The position numbers and the translations under genes were made by a program. Shown here one piece after another: positions 28,696 to 37,457 of a DNA stretch of 64,000 bases. The notes under the pieces were generated by a model that had not been told where the DNA came from, ran no database searches, and saw nothing but the letters and a program-made list of their open reading frames with translations. Each line of letters opens with the position of its first letter. The stretch's first letter is position 1. This DNA is from Hyphomicrobiales bacterium (GTDB lineage: Bacteria; Pseudomonadota; Alphaproteobacteria; Rhizobiales; Beijerinckiaceae): assembly GCA_027483505.1 (NCBI GenBank), contig JAIXUP010000018.1:62001-126000 (forward strand), in the 5' to 3' direction.

Positions 28696-29562
28696 TCAGA
28701 TGCCGCCCTTGACACCCTTGGGCGGCATCATCTCGTCCGGCACGAAGAAGTCCGGCGCCAGCGGCTTGGTCGGGTCGACCCGGTAGGGCAGGAAGTCGGT
28801 CACGCCCTCGGAGGCGAGGAAACTGTCGTCGATCAGGAAGTTCCCGCTGAACTGGCGGGAGTTCTTGCAGAAGATCGCGTGGGCCGCATCCGCCATGATC
28901 TCGGGCGTGCGGCTCATCTGCATCAGGGCGTCGCCGACCACGTACTTGATCGCACTGGTGGCAATCGTCGTGCGTGGCCAAAGCGCATTCACAGCGATGC
29001 CATGGCGGCGGAATTCGCCGGCGAAGCCCAGCACGCACATGCTCATGCCATACTTGGCCATGGTGTAGGCGACATGCGGGGAAAACCATTTCTCCTTCAT
29101 GTCGAGCGGCGGCGAGAGCATCAGCACATGCGGATTGGCGCCCTTGGCCAGATGCGGCATGGCATGCTTGGTGGTGACGAAGGTGCCGCGCGTGTTGACG
29201 CCGTGCATCAAGTCATAGCGCTTCATGTCCGTGCCGGCGGTGTCGGTGAGCTGGATGGCCGAGGCGTTGTTGACCAGAATGTCGATGCCGCCGAAGGTCT
29301 CGACGGTTTTGGCGATGGCAGCGGCGACCTGATCCTCCTCGCGGACATCCATCTGGATGGCCAGCGCCTTGCCGCCGGCAGCCTCGATCTCGCGGGCCGA
29401 TTCATGGATGGTGCCAGGCAACTTGGCGTGCGGATCGGAGGTCTTGGCGGCGATCACGACATTGGCCCCGTCGCGGGCGCAGCGCAGCGCGATGGCGAGG
29501 CCGATGCCGCGCGAGCCTCCGGTGATGAAGACGGTCTTTCCCTTGAGCGGCGCGGTGGTCAT
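28696..29562 (-). CDS. Short-chain dehydrogenase/reductase, HSDL2-like
   Basis: 288 residues with a Rossmann fold. The cofactor motif TGGSRGIGLAIALR, NNAS (ILVNNASAIQL) and the catalytic YxxxK in HVAYTMAKYGMSMC are present. The long substrate loop and the tail GNFLIDDSFLASEGVTDF resemble hydroxysteroid-dehydrogenase-like 2 proteins. It probably oxidises or reduces an acyl or steroid-like hydroxyl group with NAD(P). It overlaps the upstream SDR gene by four bases (ATGA), so the two are translationally coupled. The last codons form a 10-bp hairpin (28699-28729). Confidence 0.9.
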   Translation of the reverse strand: MTTAPLKGKTVFITGGSRGIGLAIALRCARDGANVVIAAKTSDPHAKLPGTIHESAREIEAAGGKALAIQMDVREEDQVAAAIAKTVETFGGIDILVNNASAIQLTDTAGTDMKRYDLMHGVNTRGTFVTTKHAMPHLAKGANPHVLMLSPPLDMKEKWFSPHVAYTMAKYGMSMCVLGFAGEFRRHGIAVNALWPRTTIATSAIKYVVGDALMQMSRTPEIMADAAHAIFCKNSRQFSGNFLIDDSFLASEGVTDFLPYRVDPTKPLAPDFFVPDEMMPPKGVKGGI

Positions 29563-30413
29563 GGCGTTGTCTCCCCGTAGGCTGTTGTGAATCGCTCCGG
29601 CTGGCTGCCGTCGTCGTCGGTGAAATGATAGAGCCGGGCCAGATCGGCGGCGTGCACGATCTGGCCGGAAAAGCGGGCCACCTGCGCGTCTGCGGCCAGC
29701 GCCGCCACGGCGCGGCCGGCATAGCGTGGAGTCTCGGTCGCCGCCTCCGCCAGCCCTGCGTCCCGCACGCGCTCGGTGCGCACGAAGCCGGGGGACAGCG
29801 CGAGCGAGGTGACGCCATGGGGCCTGAGATCACGGGCCATGGCGAGTGCCAGGCGGTTCATGGCCGCCTTGGCGACATCGTAGACGACATCGCCGAGATA
29901 GCCGGGCGTCGTGTCGAAACTGACCGTCACGATCAGCCCGCGTTTGGCCGCCACCATGGCCGGCGCCACCGCCCGGGAGGTGAGGTATTGGGCATAAAGC
30001 CCGCTTTCGAGCCCATGGCCGAGCGAGGCCGCGCCGCGCCGCCAGAAGGCCGTGCCGAACTGGGAGCCATCGGCGTGCCGCTCGCCGTCGAAGCCCTCAT
30101 TGCCGCCCCAGACGGCATTGACCAGCACATCGATGCGGCCGAAGCGGCGCAGCACCCATGACACAAGCGTGTCGACCTCGCGCTCCTTGGTGTGGTCGCA
30201 GATGTAATGGTGGCCGCGCCCGCCGGCGGCATCGACCTCGCGGGAGGTGTCCTCGATGACCTCCGGCCGACCATCGGTCCTTCTGCCGGTCTCGGTCGAG
30301 CGGGCCGTGACAATGACGGTCGCGCCTGCCTCGCCAAGCGCCCGCGCCACGCCGCGCCCGACGCCGCGCGAGGCCCCGGCGACGAGGCAGATGCGGCTGG
30401 CGAGGCTGGTCAC
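29559..30413 (-). CDS. Short-chain dehydrogenase/reductase, DHRS1-like
   Basis: 284 residues. It has a Rossmann motif VAGASRGVGRGVARALGEAG, an NAVWGG segment in place of the usual NNAG, and the active-site DVVYDVAKAAMNRLALAMAR (YxxxK). The insert after DVLVNAVWGGNEGF and the C-terminal FTDDDGSQPERF resemble the DHRS1 subgroup. The substrate is unknown. It begins 15 bases after the acyl-CoA dehydrogenase gene and overlaps the next SDR by four bases. Confidence 0.88.
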   Translation of the reverse strand: MTSLASRICLVAGASRGVGRGVARALGEAGATVIVTARSTETGRRTDGRPEVIEDTSREVDAAGGRGHHYICDHTKEREVDTLVSWVLRRFGRIDVLVNAVWGGNEGFDGERHADGSQFGTAFWRRGAASLGHGLESGLYAQYLTSRAVAPAMVAAKRGLIVTVSFDTTPGYLGDVVYDVAKAAMNRLALAMARDLRPHGVTSLALSPGFVRTERVRDAGLAEAATETPRYAGRAVAALAADAQVARFSGQIVHAADLARLYHFTDDDGSQPERFTTAYGETTP

Positions 30414-30428
30414 GCGCGCAGACCGGGC

Positions 30429-32225
30429 TCAGCTCGCCAGAGCGAGCGGCGCGTCATGGACCGAGGCGGCGCCGCCCGTGACCGTGGCCTCCAGTCCTTG
30501 CGCCGCAGTCAGCAAATTCTCGGCAAAGAAGCGCGCAATCGCGATCCTGCCCGCATGGGCCGGGCTGGTCTCGCCGGCTGCGATCGCCCTGTCTGCGGCC
30601 AACGCCAGTTCGCACAGGCCGGCAGCGCCCTGCGCCAGTCCGAACAGGCGCAGATAGGGGGTCGCACCGGCCAGCGCATCATCCGGGCGGTTGCCCTTCA
30701 TCGCGCCTTCCATCCAGCTCGTGGCCCTGTCGAGGCACTCGACCGCGTCGCGCAGGCGTGCCGCCGTCTGGCCGAGGCCGGGGTTGCGGCAGGCCATCAC
30801 CGCAGCCTGGGTCCTGCGCATGCGGGCGATCGCGGCACGCACGGTGGCGCCGCCGGACAGCGGCAGCTTGCGCTGGACCAGATCGATGGCCTGAATGCCG
30901 TTGGTGCCTTCGTAGATCGTCAGGATGCGCGCGTCGCGCATGTGCTGGGCAGCACCGGTCTCCTCGACGAAGCCCATGCCGCCATGCACCTGCACGCCGA
31001 TCGACGCCACTTCGACGCCGATGTCGGTGGAGAAGGCCTTGGCGACGGGCGTGAGCAGGGCGCCCATTTCGGCCGCGGCCTTCTTCGCAGCAGGATCAGC
31101 CACGTGATGGGCCCGGTCCAGCTCGGCGGAGGTCAGGTAGCAGATGGCGCGCGCGGCGTTGGTCAGCGCCAGCATGGTCATCAGATTGCGGCGCACGTCG
31201 GCATGCTCGACGATCGGGCTCATGCCCTCGCCGGTGAACCCGGGCGAACGGCCCTGCCTGCGCTCGTTGGCATACCACAGGGCCTGCTGATAGGCCCGGT
31301 CCGCGATGGCGACGCCCTGGATGCCGACGCCGAGGCGGGCGTTGTTCATCATCGTGAACATGCAGGCGAGGCCGCGGTTCTCTTCCCCGATCAGAAAACC
31401 GACCGCGCCACCGTGATCGCCGAAGACCATGGTGCAGGTCGGCGAGCCGTGGATGCCAAGCTTGTGCTCCACCCCCGAACAGCGGACGTCGTTGCGCACG
31501 CCGAGCGAGCCGTCGGCATTGACGAGGAACTTCGGCACGAGGAACAGCGAGATGCCGCGCGTGCCGGCCGGAGCGTCGGGCAGGCGGGCCAGCACCAGGT
31601 GGATGATGTTGTCGGTCAGATCATGTTCGCCATAGGTGATGTAGATCTTCTGGCCGGTGATGCGGTAGCTGCCATCGGGCGCGCGCTCGGCCCTGGTGCG
31701 CAACGCGTTGAGGTCGGAGCCTGCCTGGGGTTCAGTCAGATTCATCGTGCCCATCCACGCGCCCGAAACCAGCTTTTCGAGATAGGTGTCCTTCAGGTGC
31801 TGCGCCCCATGTGCGGTCAGGGCCTCGATCGCGCCGATGGTGAGCAATGGTCCGAGCGCGAAGGCGAGCGAGGCGGCATTCCACATTTCGAGACAGGGGG
31901 CGTTGACCAGCGCCGGAAGGCCCTGTCCGCCGAATTCCTCCCTGGCGGGCAGGGCGTTCCAGCCCCCTTCGGCCCAGGCGGTGTAAACATCCTTCCAGCC
32001 TTGCGGCATGGTGACGTGACCATCCTTCAGCGGCGTCCCCGACCGGTCGCCGACGCGGTTGAGCGGCGCGATCTGCCCGGCGGCGAACTTGCCGGCTTCC
32101 TTGAGGATGGCGCCGACCAGATCATCCGACAGATCGGGATAGGTGCCATCCGCAATCGAGCGGTCGAGCCCCGCCACGTGCTTCAGCGTGAACATCATCT
32201 CGTCGACAGGCGGGCGATAGGTCAT
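30429..32225 (-). CDS. Acyl-CoA dehydrogenase, large DmdC-like type
   Basis: 598 residues, about 200 longer than classical acyl-CoA dehydrogenases because of an extra C-terminal domain (from about residue 465). It begins MTYRPPVDEMMFTLKHVAGL, the normal start of this subgroup, which includes 3-(methylthio)propionyl-CoA dehydrogenase DmdC and long-chain FadE-like enzymes. FAD and substrate motifs are MNLTEPQAGSDLNALRTRAE, GQKIYITYGEHD and the catalytic Glu in ILTIYEGTNGIQAIDLV. GGAGG lies nine bases before ATG 32225. It heads an operon with two SDRs, pointing to beta-oxidation-like chemistry on an unknown acyl-CoA. Confidence 0.93.
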   Translation of the reverse strand: MTYRPPVDEMMFTLKHVAGLDRSIADGTYPDLSDDLVGAILKEAGKFAAGQIAPLNRVGDRSGTPLKDGHVTMPQGWKDVYTAWAEGGWNALPAREEFGGQGLPALVNAPCLEMWNAASLAFALGPLLTIGAIEALTAHGAQHLKDTYLEKLVSGAWMGTMNLTEPQAGSDLNALRTRAERAPDGSYRITGQKIYITYGEHDLTDNIIHLVLARLPDAPAGTRGISLFLVPKFLVNADGSLGVRNDVRCSGVEHKLGIHGSPTCTMVFGDHGGAVGFLIGEENRGLACMFTMMNNARLGVGIQGVAIADRAYQQALWYANERRQGRSPGFTGEGMSPIVEHADVRRNLMTMLALTNAARAICYLTSAELDRAHHVADPAAKKAAAEMGALLTPVAKAFSTDIGVEVASIGVQVHGGMGFVEETGAAQHMRDARILTIYEGTNGIQAIDLVQRKLPLSGGATVRAAIARMRRTQAAVMACRNPGLGQTAARLRDAVECLDRATSWMEGAMKGNRPDDALAGATPYLRLFGLAQGAAGLCELALAADRAIAAGETSPAHAGRIAIARFFAENLLTAAQGLEATVTGGAASVHDAPLALAS

Positions 32226-32395
32226 GGCAGATCCTCCGGTGGGGCGCATTCGGGGCGCCCCTGTCATTGCGCCGCCCGACGACCGGCACAAGGCCGTCAT
32301 CCGTCTGTCAGCAGTTGACGCCATGATGGGGCAAAGCCTACCCAAGCGTCCAGCCCGACAGGATCGCAGGCGGAAATCCGGCAGATAGTTCACAT

Positions 32396-33391
32396 ATGAA
32401 CGACTTCGCGTCAACCTCTGGTTTGCTGATGCAGACGTCCCACCTCGCCCCTGACGGCGCCGGCGTCGCCGAGGCCACGCGCCTGTTGCGGGCCGGCGGG
32501 CTGGTCGCCCTGCCGACAGAGACGGTTTATGGCCTCGGAGCCGACGCCACGAACGGGAAGGCGGTGGCGGGAATCTATGCGGCGAAAGGCCGGCCGTCCT
32601 TCAATCCACTGATTGCCCATGTGCCGGATATCGCCGCCGCGCAGGCGCTCGGCCTGTTCAATGCGCCGGCGCTGGCGCTGGCGCGCGCCTTCTGGCCCGG
32701 GCCGCTCACCCTCGTCGTGCCGATGTCGCCGTCCTGCGATGTCTGCGATCTGGCGCGCGCCGGCCTTGCAACCATCGGGCTCAGGGTGCCGGATCATCCG
32801 GCGACCCTTGCGGTTCTGAAGGCGCTCGGGCGGCCGGTCGCCGCGCCCTCTGCGAACCGCTCGGGGCATATCAGCCCGACGCGGGCCGAGCATGTGCTCG
32901 GCGATCTCGGCGGTTTGATCGATGCTGTCCTTGACGCAGGCCCGTGCGAGATCGGGGTCGAATCCACGATCGTGGCCTGCCTTGGCGGCGCTCCACGCCT
33001 GCTGCGGCCCGGCGGCATCACACGTTCGCAGATCGAAGCGGTGATCGGCCAAGTCCTTGTGGACGGCCAAGCTGGCGCCGGTTCGCCGATCGCGCCCGGC
33101 CAGCTGGACTCGCATTACGCTCCCAATGCGCGCCTGCGGCTCGACGCCACGGCGCCGGACGCAGGTGAGGCATGGCTCGGGTTCGGGCCGGACCCGGATC
33201 TGTCGCGGGCTGTTGCGACGGCAAACCTCAGCCCACGGAGCGATCTCGTCGAGGCGGCCGCCAACCTATTCGCGCATCTGCGGGAACTCGACGCGACCGG
33301 GGCCGGCAGGATTGCCGTGGCGGCCATTCCTGCAAAGGGCCTGGGCGAAGCCATCCGCGACCGGCTGGAGCGGGCGGCCGCGCCGCGCTGA
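32396..33391 (+). CDS. L-threonylcarbamoyladenylate synthase (Sua5/TsaC family)
   Basis: 331 residues, the two-domain Sua5 form. The YrdC domain has LRAGGLVALPTETVYGLGAD, IYAAKGRPSFNPLIAHV (K-R-S-N catalytic set), FWPGPLTLVV and APSANRSGHISPT. A linker leads to the Sua5 C-terminal domain (from about residue 215, SPIAPGQLDSHYAPNAR). It makes threonylcarbamoyl-AMP for t6A37 of ANN-decoding tRNAs. An internal ATG at 32429 is an alternative start; neither has a clear ribosome-binding site. It is divergent from the acyl-CoA dehydrogenase operon. Confidence 0.94.
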   Translation: MNDFASTSGLLMQTSHLAPDGAGVAEATRLLRAGGLVALPTETVYGLGADATNGKAVAGIYAAKGRPSFNPLIAHVPDIAAAQALGLFNAPALALARAFWPGPLTLVVPMSPSCDVCDLARAGLATIGLRVPDHPATLAVLKALGRPVAAPSANRSGHISPTRAEHVLGDLGGLIDAVLDAGPCEIGVESTIVACLGGAPRLLRPGGITRSQIEAVIGQVLVDGQAGAGSPIAPGQLDSHYAPNARLRLDATAPDAGEAWLGFGPDPDLSRAVATANLSPRSDLVEAAANLFAHLRELDATGAGRIAVAAIPAKGLGEAIRDRLERAAAPR

Positions 33392-33402
33392 AGCATGGAA
33401 AA

Positions 33403-33426
33403 AAGGCGGACTTCATTGTCCGCCTT
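33403..33426. terminator. Bidirectional intrinsic terminator between tsaC/sua5 and doxX-like gene
   Basis: Nine-bp stem AAGGCGGAC / GTCCGCCTT with loop TTCATT, preceded by an A-run (33399-33404) and followed by TTCCC. Transcripts from the left end just after it, and transcripts from the right would have the U-run given by the A-run. It lies between two convergent genes. Confidence 0.75.
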
Positions 33427-33455
33427 CCCGAGGGGGTCAGCTTACGCCGGCAGGA

Positions 33456-33893
33456 TCATTCGGCACCGACCAGTCGCTCTGCACGCCCCGGCAAGGGCAG
33501 GCTCGATGGCTTGACGGCGAAAGCCCCGTCGCCGGCGAGGATGTGTGTGATCTGCGCCACGACAAGGAAAGCAGGATACTCCCAGCCGCCGTTGCTGGCC
33601 GTGAAGACCCAGCCATTCGGCGCATGGATGGCGAGCGCGCCGAGCAGGATTGGCAGCAGCGCGATCGACACCAGCCTGGCCTGCACGCCGATGATCAGCG
33701 CGACGCCGCCGAGGAATTCGGCCAGCACGATCGGCCAGGCCAGGGCTGACGGCAGACCGACCGACCCGAGGAAGCCGGCGAAGCCGGGCATTGTGAAAAC
33801 ACCGAACTTGAGCCAAGCATGCGCAATAAACATCACGCCGAGCGCGATGCGAAGCGTGGCGAGGCCGTAGGCGGCAGTGCGAAGGTCAATCAT
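33456..33893 (-). CDS. DoxX family membrane protein
   Basis: 145 residues with four membrane segments. Family features are ATLRIALGVMFIAHAWLKFG, PSALAWPIVLAEFLGGVALI-IGVQARLVSIALL, and FTASNGGWEYPAFLVVAQIT. Start ATG 33893 has AGGAG seven bases upstream. DoxX proteins are small quinone- or redox-linked membrane proteins of mostly unknown role. It is divergent from a LysR gene with an inverted repeat between them, suggesting that it is that regulator's target. Confidence 0.9.
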   Translation of the reverse strand: MIDLRTAAYGLATLRIALGVMFIAHAWLKFGVFTMPGFAGFLGSVGLPSALAWPIVLAEFLGGVALIIGVQARLVSIALLPILLGALAIHAPNGWVFTASNGGWEYPAFLVVAQITHILAGDGAFAVKPSSLPLPGRAERLVGAE

Positions 33894-33930
33894 CGAAGGG
33901 CTCCTTGAATGGTTTTGATGACCGCTTGTC

Positions 33931-33956
33931 TCATTTTCTGTGTTGCAAGAAAATGA
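33931..33956. promoter_or_regulatory. Inverted repeat, candidate LysR operator
   Basis: Perfect 8-bp arms TCATTTTC and GAAAATGA separated by 10 bases, in the 105-base A/T-rich gap between the doxX-like and lysR genes. TTGCAA occurs inside the spacer (33943-33948) and again at 33985-33990. The layout fits an autoregulated LysR with a divergent target. Confidence 0.55.
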
Positions 33957-33998
33957 AATTCGATGCATCCTTGATTTTGCGTTATTGCAAGGGATGCC

Positions 33999-34910
33999 AT
34001 GTCGACGCTGTCCTGGGATGATTTTCGCCTGATCAAGGCCATTGCGGATTCAAACGGCCTCACCGGCGCAGCCGCGCTTCTGGCGGTGAACCACTCCACG
34101 GTGTTCCGGCGGCTCGGACAGATCGAGGAGGCGGTGGGCCTGCCGCTGTTCGAGCGGCGCAAGACCGGTTACGTCGCGACGCCTGCGGGCGAGGAAATGG
34201 CCGCTCTCGCGGGGCGCATGGATGATGACGTCAGCGCCTTTGCGAGGCGCATCGCGGGACGGGAAATCGCCCCGTCCGGCGAGGTCCGGATCACCACCAC
34301 CGACACGCTGTTCATGCATCTGCTGATACCGATCTTCCACGCCTTCCGGAAGGAGCACCCGACCATCAGGCTGGACATCGTTATCGCCAACCAGGCGCTG
34401 AACCTGTCGAAGCGGGATGCCGACATCGCCATCCGGGCCAGCGATTCACCACCCGATACGCTGGTCGGCCGCAGGCTGGCCACGCTCGCCTGGGCGGTCT
34501 ACGGGCGCGCGGACGACGCGCTGGCCCAGCCGGAGGCCTTCGATTCCGCCTCGCTGTTCGACCGGGACTGGGTTTGCCTTGGCGACCAGCTCGGTCATGT
34601 GAAGGCCGCCCGCTATGTCCGCGACCGGGTCTCGCCGGAACGGATCGTGATGAAGACATCCGCCGTCCTCGGGATCGCCGAGGCGATCGAGGAGGGGCTC
34701 GGGATCGGCCCCCTGCCCTGCTTCATCGGCGACCAGAAGCCCGGCCTCAAGCGGATGATGGCCCCGAATCCGGATTTCGGCACGGCCCTGTGGCTGCTGA
34801 CGCATCCCGACATCCGGCAGAGCCCGCGCATCCGCACAACGCTCGACGTGATGGCCGCCGAGATCGGGCGGCACCGCAAGCTGATCGAAGGCGAGATGCC
34901 GCTGCGCTGA
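33999..34910 (+). CDS. LysR-family transcriptional regulator
   Basis: 303 residues. The helix-turn-helix region reads WDDFRLIKAIADSNGLTGAA with HSTVFRRLGQIEEAVGLPLF. The effector domain (residues about 90-290) has IRLDIVIANQALNLSKRDAD, close in style to the LysR at 8178. It is divergent from the doxX-like gene and probably regulates it. It ends three bases before the convergent acuI-like gene. The effector is unknown. Confidence 0.93.
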   Translation: MSTLSWDDFRLIKAIADSNGLTGAAALLAVNHSTVFRRLGQIEEAVGLPLFERRKTGYVATPAGEEMAALAGRMDDDVSAFARRIAGREIAPSGEVRITTTDTLFMHLLIPIFHAFRKEHPTIRLDIVIANQALNLSKRDADIAIRASDSPPDTLVGRRLATLAWAVYGRADDALAQPEAFDSASLFDRDWVCLGDQLGHVKAARYVRDRVSPERIVMKTSAVLGIAEAIEEGLGIGPLPCFIGDQKPGLKRMMAPNPDFGTALWLLTHPDIRQSPRIRTTLDVMAAEIGRHRKLIEGEMPLR

Positions 34911-34913
34911 GCG

Positions 34914-35900
34914 TCAGCCGATCTCGACCACCACGCGCCCCCGGATGGTTCCGGCCATGATGGCAGCGACGGTTTCGGGGAGTTGATCGAAGCTGATCGT
35001 ACTGGTGAGAGCCGCAAGCTTGCGCTTGTCGAGTTCGCGCGCGAGACGCGCCCAGGCTTCGAGCCTGCGCGGCTTTGGACACATCACCGAGTCGATGCCG
35101 AGCAGCGACACCCCGCGCAGGATGAAGGGCGCGACCGAGGACGGCAGGTCCATGCCCTGCGCCAGCCCGCAGGCGGCGATGGCCCCGCCGTAGCGGGTCA
35201 TGGCCAGGAGATTGGCGAGCGTGTGCGAGCCGACCGAGTCGATGCCGGCGATCCAACGCTCCTTGCCGAGCGGCCTTGCCGGGCCGGACAGCTCGGCACG
35301 GTCGATGACTTCGGCCGCGCCGAGGGCCTTGAGATAGTCCGCTTCGGCGCTGCGCCCCGTGGAGGCGATGACATGCCAGCCGGCGGTGGACAGCAGCGCG
35401 ATGGCGACCGAACCGACGCCGCCGACCGCGCCGGTGACGACGATCGGGCCGTCGGATGGCTTCAGCCCGTGCCGCTCGAGCGCCAGCACGCTCAGCATCG
35501 CCGTGTAGCCTGCCGTGCCGATGGCCATGGCCTCGGCCGCTGTCAGGCCGGCCGGCAGCGGGACAAGCCAGTCGCCCTTGACGCGGGTCTTCTGCGCATA
35601 GGCCCCGAGATGCGTTTCGCCTGTGCCCCAGCCATTGAGCACCACGGCGTCGCCGGGCCTGAAGTCGGGGTGGCTTGAGGTTTCGACAATCCCGGCGGCA
35701 TCGATGCCGGGCACCATCGGCCAGCGCCGGACCACCGGAGCCTTGCCGGTCAGGGCGAGCCCGTCCTTGTAGTTCACGGTGGAATGGCTGACACGCACCG
35801 TGACGTCGCCCTCCATCAGGTCGGCGTCCGTCCATTGCTCGATGGCGACGCTCTGTCCCGTCTCGGTCTTGCGCACCACCAGCGCCTTGAACGTGCTCAC
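34914..35900 (-). CDS. acuI: AcuI/YhdH-type quinone-oxidoreductase family protein (acrylyl-CoA reductase-like)
   Basis: 328-residue zinc-free medium-chain dehydrogenase. Hallmarks are [60 protein letters not shown], the NADPH site [17 protein letters not shown] and [20 protein letters not shown]. AcuI reduces toxic acryloyl-CoA to propionyl-CoA with NADPH, and YhdH in E. coli does the same. The exact role here is inferred from the close family resemblance. The MFS gene is 95 bases upstream on the same strand. Confidence 0.88.
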   Translation of the reverse strand: MSTFKALVVRKTETGQSVAIEQWTDADLMEGDVTVRVSHSTVNYKDGLALTGKAPVVRRWPMVPGIDAAGIVETSSHPDFRPGDAVVLNGWGTGETHLGAYAQKTRVKGDWLVPLPAGLTAAEAMAIGTAGYTAMLSVLALERHGLKPSDGPIVVTGAVGGVGSVAIALLSTAGWHVIASTGRSAEADYLKALGAAEVIDRAELSGPARPLGKERWIAGIDSVGSHTLANLLAMTRYGGAIAACGLAQGMDLPSSVAPFILRGVSLLGIDSVMCPKPRRLEAWARLARELDKRKLAALTSTISFDQLPETVAAIMAGTIRGRVVVEIG

Positions 35901-35995
35901 GCGATCTCTCCCGGGCTACCTGTCATCCAAGCCAGATGTGAACCGGGTCCGGCGTCCGGGCAAGGCCCCGGCGCGTGCATCTTTCGGCTGACGGC

Positions 35996-37252
35996 TCAGG
36001 CAGGTTGCGGCACAGGCGTGCGATCGACCGGCTTCTCGACAATCGGAAGGTTGATCAGGGCCGAGGCGATGCCCAGCGCGATCGACATCCACCAGACGAT
36101 GATGTAGCTGCCTGTCGCTTCATAAAGCAGGCCTCCGAGCAGCACGCCGAGAAAGCCGCCGACCTGATGCGAGAAGAAGGCGAAACCATAAAGCATCGCC
36201 ATGTATTTCGTTCCGAACATCAGCATCACCAGCGCCGATGTCGGCGGCACGGTCGAGAGCCAGAGCAGGCCGATCGCCACGCCGAAGGCCAGCGCCGTCG
36301 CCGGCGATGGCGGCAGCAGGATGAAGATCAGGATCGCGAGCGCCCGTCCGAAATAGATGATGGCGAGAAGATGCCGCTTCGGCATGCGCTGCATCAGCCA
36401 GCCGGAGCCGAGCGACCCCACCGCATTCGCCAGCCCGATGGCGGCCAGCGTCCACGCGCCGACCCAGGCCGGCAGCGCCATGTCCTTCAGATAAGCGGGC
36501 ATGTGAACGGTGATGAAGGCCAGATGGAAGCCGCAGGTGAAGAAGCCGATCACGAGCAGCACGTAGGAGCGGTGCCGGAAGGCCTCGGCGAGGGCCTGCG
36601 CGATGCTCTGGTTGGCCGCGCTTGGGCCAGCAACGGTGGTCTGCCTGCCATTGCCACGCGTTGCCAGCGCCAGGGTAAGCGGCATGGCAGCCAGCACCGT
36701 CAGCGCGAACACGACCAGCGCCTGATGCCAGCCGATGCTCTCGATCAGGATGTTGCCGATCGGCGGGTAGAAGAATTGTCCGAAGGAGCCCGCCGCCGTG
36801 CCGGCGCCGAGCGCGATCGGCTTCCAGTCATCGGGCAACAGTTTGGCGAAAGCCGCCAGAACAAGGTTGAACGAACAGGCCGACAGACCAAAGCCGATCA
36901 GCACACCCGCCCCGAGATGGAGCAGACCCGGCGTCGAGGCATAGGCCATGACCACGAGGCCGAGCGCATACATGACGAGGCCGACCATGAAGACGCGCAC
37001 GGTCCCGTAGCGGTCCGCGATTGCACCGGAGAAGGGTTGGCCAACGCCCCAGAGCAGGTTCTGGATGGCGAGCGAGAGCGAGAACACCTCGCGCGTCCAG
37101 CCATACTCCGTGATCATCGGCAGCTGGAACAGGCCGGCCGAGGCGCGCGGCCCGAAGGTGATCAGCGCGACGAGGCAGCCGCACACGATGATGGCCTCAG
37201 GCGTGCGCCAGAATGGCATCACCGGGGTCGAGGACTTTGCAATGTCGGCCAT
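35996..37252 (-). CDS. MFS transporter (monocarboxylate/oxalate-type)
   Basis: 418 residues with 12 membrane segments. Between helices 2 and 3 lies SGAIADRYGTVRVFMVGLVM (MFS motif A). The start of helix 1 (IIVCGCLVALITFGPRASAG) and the NLLWGVGQPFSG segment resemble carriers annotated as monocarboxylate or oxalate/formate-type. The substrate is not known. ATG 37252 chosen; an upstream ATG at 37315 adds a poor leader. It is possibly co-transcribed with acuI, which would suit uptake of a short organic acid. Confidence 0.88.
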   Translation of the reverse strand: MADIAKSSTPVMPFWRTPEAIIVCGCLVALITFGPRASAGLFQLPMITEYGWTREVFSLSLAIQNLLWGVGQPFSGAIADRYGTVRVFMVGLVMYALGLVVMAYASTPGLLHLGAGVLIGFGLSACSFNLVLAAFAKLLPDDWKPIALGAGTAAGSFGQFFYPPIGNILIESIGWHQALVVFALTVLAAMPLTLALATRGNGRQTTVAGPSAANQSIAQALAEAFRHRSYVLLVIGFFTCGFHLAFITVHMPAYLKDMALPAWVGAWTLAAIGLANAVGSLGSGWLMQRMPKRHLLAIIYFGRALAILIFILLPPSPATALAFGVAIGLLWLSTVPPTSALVMLMFGTKYMAMLYGFAFFSHQVGGFLGVLLGGLLYEATGSYIIVWWMSIALGIASALINLPIVEKPVDRTPVPQPA

Positions 37253-37457
37253 GTCGGTGAGTTTCCCCGCAAACCATCCTGTCGCAACACGGTAACAGGC
37301 GGCCTTGATCCGCAAAGCCGTGTTTGCTCATTGATGCCATGCCAGTCCGTCATGGGTTGGGACCGGCCCGCACTCCCTTGCCCACGCGTGCGATTGCGCG
37401 CAAACTCCCGCCCGAGAGCCGGACAAACCGGCCGGTCAGGGGGACGCGTTGGGCGGC

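Noticed and set aside
30192-32318. 708-codon plus-strand frame opposite the acyl-CoA dehydrogenase and an SDR
   Set aside because: Crosses two real genes on the other strand and has no domain features.
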